From Hyphomonadaceae bacterium (GTDB lineage Bacteria; Pseudomonadota; Alphaproteobacteria; Caulobacterales; Aquidulcibacteraceae), in NCBI GenBank assembly GCA_016791445.1, contig JAEUMP010000012.1, positions 243,763 to 307,762 on the forward strand: a stretch of DNA of 64,000 nucleotides. Reading direction: 5' to 3'. Under the pieces are notes generated by a model that saw nothing but the letters and a program-made list of their open reading frames with translations, was not told the origin of the DNA and did no database searches. A program made the translations under genes and the position numbers. Every line of letters begins with the position of its first letter. Positions within the stretch are counted from its first letter, which is position 1. Shown in pieces: positions 38,862 to 47,175 of the stretch.

Positions 38862-39004
38862 CCTTCTCCCCCGCGAGGGGGAGAAGGTGGCAGCGAAGCT
38901 GACGGATGAGGGGGCGTCCACGCGATTGTCCGCGACACCCGACTACATCCTGAACCTCACCCCCTCATCCGCCCTTCGGGCGCCGTCTCCCCCTCGCGGG
39001 GGAG
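38862..39004. repeat. Composite intergenic repeat: two inverted copies of a hairpin element
   Basis: Two copies of the same element in opposite orientation. The outer hairpins are an 11-base perfect stem (CCTTCTCCCCC, loop GCGA, 38862-38887) and CTCCCCC/GGGGGAG (38987-39004). The inner arms GGATGAGGGGG (38904-38914) and CCCCCTCATCC (38960-38970) are exact complements. The whole sits between the nrdA stop and the convergent MBL-fold gene. This resembles REP/BIME-type intergenic elements common in alphaproteobacterial chromosomes. Confidence 0.85.
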
Positions 39005-39016
39005 AAGGAGATTTAT

Positions 39017-40096
39017 CTATCGCCGCAGCAGCCTCTTCTTCTCCATCCCGCCGCCCGCCGGCAGCGACACCAGATCCCCGTCGCGCATCACCCAGAGCGG
39101 CCCGGCGAACTTCGTCTTCGCATCGCCCAGGAACAAGCCGTCGAACACCGGCGACGGCAGCGGCGGCACCACGTGCGTGAGCGCGAGCGCCTTGGCGCCG
39201 GCGCGTTGCGCGATCTCGGCGGCATCCGCGGGCGTGGTGTGATAATTCTGGATGTCCTCCATGATCTGCGCGACCTTCGCGCGGCCCGCGCGCGCGGCGG
39301 CGGCTTCGAGTTCGCTCACGAGCCGCACGGAAAGCGCTTCCATCACGAGAAGATCTGCGCCCTTTGCTTCGCGATCGAGTGACGGCGTCGGCACGGTGTC
39401 GCCGCTGACGACGACGCTGCGGCCCCTGTAGTCGATGCGATAGCCCACCGCCGGCTTCACCGGGCCGTGGTCCACGACGAAGGCCGTGATCGTCACGCCG
39501 CCGTCGTCGAGCACGACGATCCGATCCGTTCCTTCGGCAAACGCGAATGGCGCCGCGATCAGTCCCGCGCCCGAAGGCGCCACGATGTCCGCGCCGTGAT
39601 GGCCCACGCGATAGGTTGCGTCGATGGCGTAGGCTTCGTTGAATCCCGCGACCACGCGTTCGACGCCGGGCGGACCCGCCACCGTCATCGGCGTCGTCGC
39701 GCCGCCGCCTGCCCAGCGCTGCAGCGCCAGCGCGCCGAGATCGTCGATGTGATCGGAATGGAAATGCGTGAGGAACACGCGCTCGATGGCGCCCGGCGGC
39801 AGGCCCATCTGCGTGAGCGTTTCCGACGCGCCGCCGCCCGCGTCGAACACGAAGAGCCGCTGCCCCGCGACGACCGCAAGGCACGGCCCCGCACGCTGGC
39901 GGTCCGGCATGGGCGAGCCGGTTCCGCAAAACGCAGCGTGCAGACCGTCCGGCAAGGCGGTGAGTTCATTGCGCGCGATGTTGGCGTCCGCCGTGCGACG
40001 GAGCAGCGAGAGCGCGATGTCGTCGCGGCGGAACCAGCCGAGGGCGGCGAGCGCGCCGACGATCAACAGCGCCGCGATCAAGATGAACCTGCGCAT
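39017..40096 (-). CDS. MBL-fold metallo-hydrolase, membrane-anchored
   Basis: 359 residues. An N-terminal signal/anchor (FILIAALLIVGALAALGW) precedes the metallo-beta-lactamase fold, with the zinc motif HFHSDH (His111, His113, Asp115, His116). Later ligands lie in VVVSGDTVP (Asp) and near ALTHVVPP (His). The layout is close to the RNase Z/arylsulfatase branch of the superfamily, but export argues for a periplasmic hydrolase. Substrate unknown. It is divergent from the small gene at 40396. Confidence 0.88.
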   Translation of the reverse strand: MRRFILIAALLIVGALAALGWFRRDDIALSLLRRTADANIARNELTALPDGLHAAFCGTGSPMPDRQRAGPCLAVVAGQRLFVFDAGGGASETLTQMGLPPGAIERVFLTHFHSDHIDDLGALALQRWAGGGATTPMTVAGPPGVERVVAGFNEAYAIDATYRVGHHGADIVAPSGAGLIAAPFAFAEGTDRIVVLDDGGVTITAFVVDHGPVKPAVGYRIDYRGRSVVVSGDTVPTPSLDREAKGADLLVMEALSVRLVSELEAAAARAGRAKVAQIMEDIQNYHTTPADAAEIAQRAGAKALALTHVVPPLPSPVFDGLFLGDAKTKFAGPLWVMRDGDLVSLPAGGGMEKKRLLRR

Positions 40097-40217
40097 ATCC
40101 GCCCCTCATGCTGTTTTCCGACAATTGGCAGAGTGAGTGCCGATTGTAAATCACACGCCCCGCGCGAACATGAAATCGAAGTAGGGGGAAACGCGACAGC
40201 TATTCCCCTCGCCGCAA

Positions 40218-40290
40218 GGACCGCCGGCGCCCCGCCGGCAAACCGCACCCCCTTGGCGCACAAGGATGCCGGCGAGGGCGCCGTCGGTCC
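40218..40290. repeat. G+C-rich dyad upstream of the small gene
   Basis: GGACCGCCGGCGCC (40218-40231) and GGCGCCGTCGGTCC (40277-40290) are complementary at 13 of 14 positions, with 45 bases between that contain further GCCGGC pairs. It lies about 105 bases before the small ORF at 40396. It may be a structured leader or part of a repeat. The rest of 40097-40395 shows nothing else I trust. Confidence 0.4.
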
Positions 40291-40395
40291 GCTGCAGAAA
40301 AATCACCTCCGCAATCCGACCGGGTCGGAGGCCATGAAACACTCCTCCCACGTCGCGTCGGAATGGTTCCGGCGCCGCGAAGAGGAGAGCACCAG

Positions 40396-40890
40396 ATGCA
40401 GATCGCGAAACCGCTACGTCACCGCCGCGCCGCTTACGCCGCCGCTGCGCGTGAAATTCATCTGTGGCTGCTCCACGTTCTCGCGTGGGTCGCCGCGCGC
40501 GTACGCCTGCCCAGAATTTTGCGTCTCGATTTCCAGGACGAAGTGCGCAAGGCGCGGCGCGACATTCGCAAACTGATCTTCCTCAGCATGTGTTCGCGCC
40601 TGACCTTTCGGCGCGATCCGCCCTCCTTCTCGCATCATCCGCAAGGCATGCTGGGCTACCAACGCCGCAAGATCCGCATAATTCACGCCTTCACGCGCGG
40701 GATTCCGTTGCGCACGCTCGCTGACATGCGCGATGCGCTCGCGGATCTGGACAAAGTGGTGAAGCGCGCCCTCGCGCGCCTGCCGCAGAACGGTGCAACG
40801 CCCGGCGCCATCGTCACGGTCCTCGCCGTGACGATCGCCCTCGGCGTGCAGATCATCGCACCCGCCGCCGAAGCCGCAGACACGTCATGA
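40396..40890 (+). CDS. Small basic protein with C-terminal hydrophobic segment, paralogue of the gene at the window end
   Basis: 164 residues, unrecognised. The N-terminal two-thirds is very basic (HRRAAYAAAAREIHLWLLHV, IRKLIFLSMCSRLTF). A block FTRGIPLRTLADMRDALADL (about 103-122) follows, then a hydrophobic helix GAIVTVLAVTIALGVQIIAP and the tail AEAADTS. The same block (ITRGIRLRTLAQMRRVLDAF) and the same tail occur in the partial gene at 63679-64000. The last seven codons and the DNA downstream are shared nearly base for base between the two loci. An AGGAGAG site precedes the ATG at 40396. Confidence 0.65.
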   Translation: MQIAKPLRHRRAAYAAAAREIHLWLLHVLAWVAARVRLPRILRLDFQDEVRKARRDIRKLIFLSMCSRLTFRRDPPSFSHHPQGMLGYQRRKIRIIHAFTRGIPLRTLADMRDALADLDKVVKRALARLPQNGATPGAIVTVLAVTIALGVQIIAPAAEAADTS

Positions 40891-41005
40891 CCAGTCATGC
40901 CGGACCGCGCAGCGCCTGCTGCGCATAACCATGTCTGCGTCACGCGAGATTCTTCGGAGTCTGGCGGCGCGCGCGCTTGCGCAGCGGGAAGTGCACAGTC
41001 CGGCA
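40869..41005 (+). repeat. Palindromic repeat element, copy A (joined to the small gene's 3' end)
   Basis: The element proper, 40895-41005, begins TCATGCCGGACCGCGC and ends in a degenerate complement (GTCCGGCA). From the last seven codons of the upstream small gene (40869) onward it is nearly identical to the reverse complement of 63561-63700. Shared inner landmarks include CAGCGCCTGCTGCGCATA, CGCGAGATTC and GGAGTCTGGCGGCG. No ORF is inside. MITE-like by shape; no transposase is in the window. Confidence 0.85.
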
Positions 41006-41069
41006 AGGGCGCCGGCGCACTTCATCCCAACCCTTGACCCCTCCGGCGGCGCGCCGCTTTGTCAGCGCC

Positions 41070-42020
41070 ATGAGCGGCCATCATCACCACCACGGTCACG
41101 GCCATGACCACCATCACGGGCACGATCACCACGCCCACGCAGCGCCCGATCTCGCCACCCCCACCGGCGTGCGGACCTACGGCGTGGCGCTCGTCATCAA
41201 TCTCGTCTTCGTCGTCATCCAGGTTGCGGCCGGGTTCCTCGCCAACTCCACCGCCCTGCTTGCCGACGCGACCCACAATCTCTCCGACGTCCTCGGCCTC
41301 GCGCTCGCCGGCGCCGCCGCCTGGCTCGCCACCCGAGCCGCCAGCGCGCGGCGCACCTACGGCTTCGGCAAGGCGGGCGTGCTCGCCGCGCTGGGCAACG
41401 CGCTCCTGCTCGTGGCCGCTTCCGGCGCCATCGGCTGGGAAGCCCTGCGCCGTTTTGGATCACCCGAGACCGTCGCGCCGATGCTGGTCATGGTCACCGC
41501 CGCCGCCGGCATCGTGGTGAACGGCGGAACCGCTCTCCTTTTTGCGCGCAGCGGCAAGGCCGACATCAACGCCCGCGGCGCCTTTCTTCACCTCATGGCG
41601 GACGCCGCCGTTTCCGCCGGCGTGATCGTCGCGGGCGCGCTGATCTGGCTCACGGGGCGAAGCTGGATCGATCCCGTGGCGAGCCTCGTGATCGTCGCGG
41701 TGATTCTCTGGGGCACGTGGGGATTGCTCAAGGACTCTCTCGATCTCGCCATGGACGCCGCGCCCAACGGCATCGACGTGGCCGCCGTCCGCGCGAAACT
41801 CGCCGCCTTGCCCGGCGTTGCTGCAGTGCATGATCTCCATGTCTGGGCCATGAGCCCGACGGAGCCGGCGCTCACCGCCCACGTCGTCTTGCCGGAGGGC
41901 GACGGCGACTCCTTCCTGAACGCAGCCGAAAGCGCGCTCCGCGACAGCTTCGGCATCACCCACATCACCCTCCAGATCGAGCGCGGCCACCGCGCGCCGT
42001 GTGTCCACGCCCATGTCTGA
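41070..42020 (+). CDS. Cation diffusion facilitator (zinc/cobalt-type efflux transporter)
   Basis: 316 residues. A His-rich N-terminus (residues about 4-24, HHHHHGHGHDHHHGHDHH) precedes six transmembrane helices. The metal sites are DATHNLSD (about 62-69) in helix 2 and HLMADAAVSAGV in helix 5. The C-terminal cytoplasmic domain has VHDLHVWAMSPTEPALTAHV. This is the CzcD/ZitB class of metal/proton antiporters. The start MSGHHHHH at 41070 lies 64 bases after repeat copy A. Its stop overlaps the next ORF. Confidence 0.93.
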   Translation: MSGHHHHHGHGHDHHHGHDHHAHAAPDLATPTGVRTYGVALVINLVFVVIQVAAGFLANSTALLADATHNLSDVLGLALAGAAAWLATRAASARRTYGFGKAGVLAALGNALLLVAASGAIGWEALRRFGSPETVAPMLVMVTAAAGIVVNGGTALLFARSGKADINARGAFLHLMADAAVSAGVIVAGALIWLTGRSWIDPVASLVIVAVILWGTWGLLKDSLDLAMDAAPNGIDVAAVRAKLAALPGVAAVHDLHVWAMSPTEPALTAHVVLPEGDGDSFLNAAESALRDSFGITHITLQIERGHRAPCVHAHV

Positions 42021-42579
42021 ACCCCCAAACAAACCGTTGACGGACAAGCCGCGCATCATCGTTCGCCCCTGCTTCGCGCACGACGTCGAACAGGTCGCCA
42101 TGGTTTACGGCCACCACGTCACCACCGGTACCGGCAGTTTCGAAACGACCGCGCCGAGCGTGCGCGAGATGAAGGAGCGATGGACCAAGGTCGTCGGTCG
42201 CGGCTGGCCGTGGATCGTCGCGTGCCCGCAGGAAGATCCCACGCGCGTCGTCGGCTTCGCATATGCACAACAGTTCCGCGATCGCGCCGCCTACGCCCAC
42301 GCCTTCGAGGATTCAGTCTATATCGCGCCCGGCTGGGAGCGCCGCGGCGTCGGCATCGCCCTGCTCGCCACACTTCTCACCGAACTGCAGGAACTCGATT
42401 GTCGTCAGGTCGTCGCCGTCATCGGCGATGGCGCGAACGCCGCTTCCATCGCGCTGCACGCCAAGGCCGGCTTCAGTCATGTCGGTACATTGTGGAATGT
42501 AGGCTGGAAATTCGGTCGCTGGCTCGATGTCGTCTTCATGCAACGCGAATTGCCGCCGAAGGAGGAAGATGCCCGTTAA
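42013..42579 (+). CDS. GNAT acetyltransferase of the phosphinothricin acetyltransferase type
   Basis: 188 residues. Features typical of the PAT/Bar branch are VRPCFAHDVEQVAMVYGHHV near the N-terminus, YIAPGWERRGVGIALLATLL (acetyl-CoA site, about 109-128) and HAKAGFSHVGTLWNVGWKFG. Many such genes act on amino acids or methionine sulfoximine rather than the herbicide. The ATG at 42013 overlaps the CDF stop by eight bases; a GTG at 42001 is an alternative start. Confidence 0.87.
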   Translation: MSEPPNKPLTDKPRIIVRPCFAHDVEQVAMVYGHHVTTGTGSFETTAPSVREMKERWTKVVGRGWPWIVACPQEDPTRVVGFAYAQQFRDRAAYAHAFEDSVYIAPGWERRGVGIALLATLLTELQELDCRQVVAVIGDGANAASIALHAKAGFSHVGTLWNVGWKFGRWLDVVFMQRELPPKEEDAR

Positions 42580-42715
42580 CGCACCTTTGTGCTGGCGCGG
42601 GCACGCCCGATGCATAGAATGCCGTGAGACGGAGAGTCGCGGATTTCGTCCTTGAAGAATCGAGGAACATTTCACGGATACTTTTCGTTAACCCTGTGAG
42701 CGCAGGCTTGAGGGT

Positions 42716-43501
42716 ATGAAGAAGGCGAACATGGCAAGCACTATCGTGTCGTCTCTGTGGATTGGACTCGTCGCGACGACGGGAGCGGTGGCCATCGGGC
42801 TCACTGGTTCCAGCATCGCCGAGCCTTCCAATCCCGCCCTCCGGATGGCCATCGACGGTCAGGCGGACCCGCTTGCGCAAGCCGGCAGCCTCGGCGACGG
42901 CGGCAGCACGGACCGGTTCCGTCTTTCCACGTCTTCAATGGCGTTCCAGAACCCGCTGAGCCTCAGCCGCGAAGCGCCGATCCGCCTCAACCCGGAACTG
43001 CGCCCCGATCCCTTCGCAGATCCGCTGTCGCAGGATGCTTCGCTGCCGCGGACCCATACATTCGAATACGCCCTTTCCGCCCCGGCGCGTGAAACCGGTC
43101 TCAATCTCGATCTCGCGATCGCGCCGCGCGCCGGCTTCGCCATCGGCCCCGAGGGCGGCCAACTGAAGAGCGTCGGCGGCGAAGTCCGCCTCGGCCAGCG
43201 CCTCGAAAACATGGTCGGAGAGTTTAACGGCAACGCGACTTGGGACCGCCCTGCCTGGTATTTCTTCGCCGCCACCGACGGTTCCGCCATTACATGGACC
43301 CCGGAATCCATGGCCGGCGCAGCCCGGCGCGGGCTGAGCTATCAGGAAGACCGCGTCGTCGTGGGCGACTACCAGGTCGGCCTCTCCGTCGAAGCGCGGG
43401 GCATGCAGGCCTCCTTCTCGGTCATCAACCGCGAAATCGCGAACGGCTGGGAATCGAAGGACGAGAACTACGTCGGCGCATCGATCACGATGCGCCGCTA
43501 A
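42716..43501 (+). CDS. Exported protein of unknown function, probable outer-membrane beta-barrel
   Basis: 261 residues. A hydrophobic N-terminus (IVSSLWIGLVATTGAVAIGL) is consistent with a signal peptide. A variable linker (about 45-110) follows, and then the second half is beta-strand-like (GPEGGQLKSVGGEVRLGQRL, YQVGLSVEARGMQASFSVIN) and ends EDYVGAS-type strands (ENYVGASITMRR). The Arg-terminated last strand departs from the usual C-terminal Phe of barrels. No family recognised. A TTAACC CtrA-like half-site lies about 30 bases upstream. Confidence 0.6.
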   Translation: MKKANMASTIVSSLWIGLVATTGAVAIGLTGSSIAEPSNPALRMAIDGQADPLAQAGSLGDGGSTDRFRLSTSSMAFQNPLSLSREAPIRLNPELRPDPFADPLSQDASLPRTHTFEYALSAPARETGLNLDLAIAPRAGFAIGPEGGQLKSVGGEVRLGQRLENMVGEFNGNATWDRPAWYFFAATDGSAITWTPESMAGAARRGLSYQEDRVVVGDYQVGLSVEARGMQASFSVINREIANGWESKDENYVGASITMRR

Positions 43502-43582
43502 GCGGCATGCCGCCTGAGCGCGGCTTGACTGTAGCGGATTATTGTCCCATAGTTGCGTCACCGTCGATCGCACCGCCACGCC

Positions 43583-43662
43583 GAATCTGCGCGCCCTGAC
43601 GCAACTTCCTGCGGTTTTGCTCGACACGCCACACGCGCACCATTGCAGCCGCCACCGGAATC
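43583..43662. promoter_or_regulatory. Two GANTC sites upstream of nrdB
   Basis: GAATC at 43583-43587 and GAATC at 43658-43662 lie in the 281-base gap before nrdB. They match the CcrM target motif, as do two GACTC sites upstream of nrdA. Confidence 0.35.
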
Positions 43663-43723
43663 GCTGCCCTCTCCGTGACGACGGGCGATGCGCGCGGTGA
43701 TGGTCTTAACCTTTCATCTACCG

Positions 43724-43739
43724 ACGCTATATCTAGTGG
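43724..43739 (+). promoter_or_regulatory. NrdR box upstream of nrdB
   Basis: The core CTATATCTAG (43727-43736) differs from CWATATATWG at one position. It is 44 bases before the nrdB start codon. A second box at 31-32 bases spacing was sought on both sides and not found. A TTAACC half-site (43706) lies just upstream. Confidence 0.6.
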
Positions 43740-43741
43740 CT

Positions 43742-43756
43742 CGCATCAGTGATGCG
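43742..43756. repeat. Perfect short palindrome in the nrdB leader
   Basis: CGCATCA-G-TGATGCG is a perfect 7-base inverted repeat with a one-base centre, between the NrdR box and the nrdB ribosome site. It may be an additional operator or an mRNA hairpin. Confidence 0.45.
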
Positions 43757-43782
43757 CCGACATCTGGCGTTTCGGAGTGAGG

Positions 43783-44826
43783 ATGACCATGGCGTACGGC
43801 GGCGAAGCGGGTGGCAAGATTCCGGGACTTCTGATCCCGTCCAAGGCGTACAAGCCCTTCCGCTATCCGTGGGCCCACGATTTCTGGAAGCGCCAGCAGC
43901 AGATCCACTGGATGCCGGAAGAAGTCCCGCTCGGCGAGGACGTGAAGGACTGGGCCTCCAAGCTGAACGACCAGGAACGCAATCTGCTGACGCAGATCTT
44001 CCGCTTCTTCACGCAGGGCGACGTGGAGGTGAACGACAACTACATGGAGCGCTACGCGCGCGTGTTCAAACCGACCGAGATCAAGATGATGCTCTCGGCG
44101 TTCTCGAACATCGAGACGATCCACATCGCGGCCTACGCCCTCCTCCTCGAAACCATCGGCATGCCGGAGAGCGAATTCAGCGCCTTCCTCGAATACGAGG
44201 CGATGAAGAACAAGCACGACTACATGGGCCAGTTCGGCGTGGAGAACGATGCCGACATCCTGCGCACGGTCGCGATGTTCGGCGGCTTCACCGAAGGCCT
44301 GCAGCTCTTTGCGTCCTTCGCGATGCTGATGAATTTCCCGCGCTTCAACAAGATGAAGGGCATGGGGCAGATCGTGTCGTGGTCCGTGCGCGACGAGTCG
44401 CTTCACTGCGAAGGGATGATCAAGCTCTTCCACGCCTTCGCGCAGGAAACCGACGCGCTGACGAAGAGCGTGAAGGACGACATCGTCGCCTGCTGCGAGC
44501 ACGTCGTGGGACTCGAAGACAAGTTCATCGACCTCGCCTTCGAAATGGGCCCGGTGCAGGGCATGACGCCCGAAGATATCAAGGCTTACATCCGCTACAT
44601 TGCGGACTGGCGCCTCGGGCAGCTCGGCCTGCCGAAGCTTTACGGCGCGACGGAGCACCCGATTCCGTGGCTCACCGCGATCCTCAACGGCGTCGAGCAC
44701 GCGAACTTCTTCGAAGCCCGTGCGACGGAATATTCGAAAGGCGCGACGCGCGGCGAGTGGCACGGCTCCGACGGCGTGTGGGGCGCGTTTGACGAGTTGA
44801 TGACGAAGCGCAAGGCGGCGGGCTGA
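43783..44826 (+). CDS. nrdB: Ribonucleoside-diphosphate reductase, class Ia small subunit (R2)
   Basis: 347 residues. The diiron ligands are all present with E. coli spacing: Asp80, Glu111 and His114 (ETIH), Glu171, Glu205 and His208 (RDESLH). The radical Tyr118 lies four residues after His114 (ETIHIAAY). No N-terminal ATP-cone is present. Three in-frame starts exist (GTG 43777, ATG 43783, ATG 43789); GGAG five bases before 43783 favours that one. It works with NrdA and ends three bases before the convergent phosphatase gene. Confidence 0.96.
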   Translation: MTMAYGGEAGGKIPGLLIPSKAYKPFRYPWAHDFWKRQQQIHWMPEEVPLGEDVKDWASKLNDQERNLLTQIFRFFTQGDVEVNDNYMERYARVFKPTEIKMMLSAFSNIETIHIAAYALLLETIGMPESEFSAFLEYEAMKNKHDYMGQFGVENDADILRTVAMFGGFTEGLQLFASFAMLMNFPRFNKMKGMGQIVSWSVRDESLHCEGMIKLFHAFAQETDALTKSVKDDIVACCEHVVGLEDKFIDLAFEMGPVQGMTPEDIKAYIRYIADWRLGQLGLPKLYGATEHPIPWLTAILNGVEHANFFEARATEYSKGATRGEWHGSDGVWGAFDELMTKRKAAG

Positions 44827-44829
44827 CCG

Positions 44830-45606
44830 TCAGGTCAGAAAGTTCGCACGCAGCTTACCGATGACCACGTCGTCGACGCCGAGCACGGACGCCATGTAGG
44901 CGTGCACGTCGCCATGCTTCTCTTCCATCGCATTGATCGCGGCGGTGAGGTAGTCGAGGTGCACGCCGAGCATGGGGCGGATGGCCTCATCCGAGACTTC
45001 CTTGCCCATGCGCGCCAGCAGCCGTGCGCGAACCTCCGGCATACGCTTGTCGAGATCGATCGCCGCATTCGTCAGCTCATAGTCGGCGATGATGGTGTCG
45101 CGGTCGACGCCGAGCGCGGTCAGCGCCAGAAAGCAGGCGACGCCCGTACGGTCCTTGCCGGCCGCGCAGTGCACGATCGCCGGTCCGCCCTCTTCTGCGA
45201 GGCCATGAAGCCATGACTTGAACAGCGCCACATAGCGCGGCTCATGGGGATAGTGCGTGTAAGCGGTGCGCATGTAGTCGCGCACGGCATCGGCGGTGAG
45301 GTCGGTCTGCATCAGCACGCCGACATGCGCCGGCAACGTCTGGTAGCCTTGGTCATTGGTGACGACGCGCACATCTGCGCCCGGCCAGCGGTTCGGATTT
45401 TCCTCCCGCTCCTCGGGGCGACGCAGGTCGACGATGAACCGCGCCCCGATCTGTTCGAGCCAGGCCATATCCTCCGGGCTCGCCTCGGCGAAGGACGCCG
45501 TCCGGAACAGACGGTTCGTCGCCACCTTGGCGCCATCGGCCGCGTCGTAGCCGCCGAAGTCACGGAAGTTCAGCACGCCCTTCAGCGGCTTGATGCGGTC
45601 CTGCAT
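44830..45606 (-). CDS. Protein-tyrosine phosphatase (Tyr/Ser, PF13350 type)
   Basis: 258 residues. The N-terminal signature is KGVLNFRDFGGYDAADGAKV. The P-loop is HCAAGKDRTG (146-155, nucleophile Cys147, Arg153). A C-terminal helical region follows. Members of this family dephosphorylate tyrosine or phosphoinositides; in bacteria the substrates are mostly unknown. It has no signal peptide. It is convergent with nrdB and lies 76 bases after AMP nucleosidase on the same strand. Confidence 0.92.
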   Translation of the reverse strand: MQDRIKPLKGVLNFRDFGGYDAADGAKVATNRLFRTASFAEASPEDMAWLEQIGARFIVDLRRPEEREENPNRWPGADVRVVTNDQGYQTLPAHVGVLMQTDLTADAVRDYMRTAYTHYPHEPRYVALFKSWLHGLAEEGGPAIVHCAAGKDRTGVACFLALTALGVDRDTIIADYELTNAAIDLDKRMPEVRARLLARMGKEVSDEAIRPMLGVHLDYLTAAINAMEEKHGDVHAYMASVLGVDDVVIGKLRANFLT

Positions 45607-45682
45607 GTCGATATCCCTTCGCCCGACGGTCTAGCCGCTCAAGCGCGGGGAATCGAGGCGCAATTCCCCGTCCCGGCCTGCC

Positions 45683-47128
45683 TCAGCGGAAGGGCGGCTC
45701 GTCGAAACTGCGAAGCTTCCGTGAATGCAGCGAGGCCTTGTCGCGCTTCAGGATGTCGATCGTCTCGATGCCGATCTTCAGGTGCTCGCCGATGGCGCGG
45801 TCGTAGAACTTGTCTGCGGCGCCCGGCAGCTTGATCTCGCCGTGCAGCGGCTTGTCGGAGACGCAGAGCAACACCCCGTACGGCACGCGCAGCCGGAATC
45901 CCTGCGTGGCGATGCAGGCGCTCTCCATGTCCACCGCCACCGCGCGCGACTGGGAAAGAAGCACGCGCTCGCGCTGATAGTTCAGCTCCCAGTTGCGATC
46001 CGCATAGGAAACGACGGTGCCGGTGCGCAGCCGCTTCTTCAGCGTCTCCTTGTCGTCGCCGGAGACCCGCTGCGCCGCCTGCTGCAACGCCACCTGCACT
46101 TCCGCGATCGCGGGGATCGGAATATCGAGCGGCACGTTCTCGTCGAGCACCTTGTCGCGGCGCCAGTAGGCGTGCGCCAGCACATAATCGCCGATGCGTT
46201 GCGAGTGCCGCAGACCGCCGCAATGGCCGATCATCATCCAGCAATGCGGTCGCAGCACGGCGAGGTGATCGGTCATCGTCTTCGCGTTCGATGGGCCGAC
46301 GCCGATATTCACCAGCGTGACGCCTTCGCCGCCCTTCTCGAGCAGGTGATAGGCGGGCATCTGGTACTTGCGCCAGGGCGCCGACAGAGCGGTCTCCGCC
46401 GGGTCGGGTGAATCCCCCTCGATCGTGATCCCGCCAGGGCAAGAGAGGCGATACTTCTCCGGCTCCGCCTGCACCTTCGCCGCCGCCCAGCGCACGAATT
46501 CCTCGACATAGCGCTGGTAGTTCGTGAACAGGATCCACGGCTGCGTGTGCTGCCACGGCGCGCCGGTATAGTGCTGAAGCCGCTTCAGGGAGTAGTCGAT
46601 GCGCGGCGCATCGAAGAGCGCCAGCGGTCGCGCGCCATCAAACCGCGAAAGCGGCTGCCCATCGACGACGGCGTCGCCGACGGCCGCAAGTTGCGGATAC
46701 GGAAAGTGACGGGCCAGTTCGGACGGCGGCGCGCGTTCAACGTCGATCGTACGCGAACCGTCCAGGACGAATGCGTACGGGATTTCGGTATCGCTCGTGC
46801 CGACGCTGACCGTCGCCCCGTAATCCGTCACGAGCAGGCCGAGCTGCTCGAGCAAATAGGGCCGGAAGAACGCGGGCTGCGTGACCGAGACCGCATAGTC
46901 CCCCGGCCAGATCAGCTGACCATAAGCTCGCGAAATGCGCGGCGGCGGCGCATTCGGCGCGTGGCTGATGCGCAGTTCAGGGTAGCGGAAAGCTGCGCGC
47001 TCGGCGTCAGTCGGCGGCGTTCCCTTCTCGAGAAAGCGCGCGACCGAACCGGAAAGGGCCTTCGCGGCGGCGGCATACTGGACTTCGAGCGCGTCGACGG
47101 CTTCGACGGGCGTAAGGCTTTTGCTCAT
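45683..47128 (-). CDS. amn: AMP nucleosidase
   Basis: 481 residues. The N-terminal Amn domain comes first (PELRISHAPNAPPPRISRAY, then LIWPGDYAVSVTQPAFFRPY). The C-terminal phosphorylase-like domain follows, with VNIGVGPSNAKTMTDHLAVL, GHCGGLRHSQRIGDYVLAHA and the catalytic-type segment AVDMESACIATQGFRLRVPY. It hydrolyses AMP to adenine and ribose 5-phosphate. Length is normal. Confidence 0.95.
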   Translation of the reverse strand: MSKSLTPVEAVDALEVQYAAAAKALSGSVARFLEKGTPPTDAERAAFRYPELRISHAPNAPPPRISRAYGQLIWPGDYAVSVTQPAFFRPYLLEQLGLLVTDYGATVSVGTSDTEIPYAFVLDGSRTIDVERAPPSELARHFPYPQLAAVGDAVVDGQPLSRFDGARPLALFDAPRIDYSLKRLQHYTGAPWQHTQPWILFTNYQRYVEEFVRWAAAKVQAEPEKYRLSCPGGITIEGDSPDPAETALSAPWRKYQMPAYHLLEKGGEGVTLVNIGVGPSNAKTMTDHLAVLRPHCWMMIGHCGGLRHSQRIGDYVLAHAYWRRDKVLDENVPLDIPIPAIAEVQVALQQAAQRVSGDDKETLKKRLRTGTVVSYADRNWELNYQRERVLLSQSRAVAVDMESACIATQGFRLRVPYGVLLCVSDKPLHGEIKLPGAADKFYDRAIGEHLKIGIETIDILKRDKASLHSRKLRSFDEPPFR

Positions 47129-47175
47129 GGACCTTGGAAGCGCGATGTGCGTCCGCCGTCAATGCCCTTTGGCGA

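Noticed and set aside
40396..40890. The small protein as a REP-associated tyrosine transposase (RAYT), given the adjacent palindrome
   Set aside because: No His-hydrophobic-His motif with a downstream catalytic Tyr was seen; a lone His-His is not enough.
43502..43782. A tRNA or small RNA gene in the gap before nrdB
   Set aside because: No cloverleaf or terminator could be drawn; the short palindrome there is isolated.
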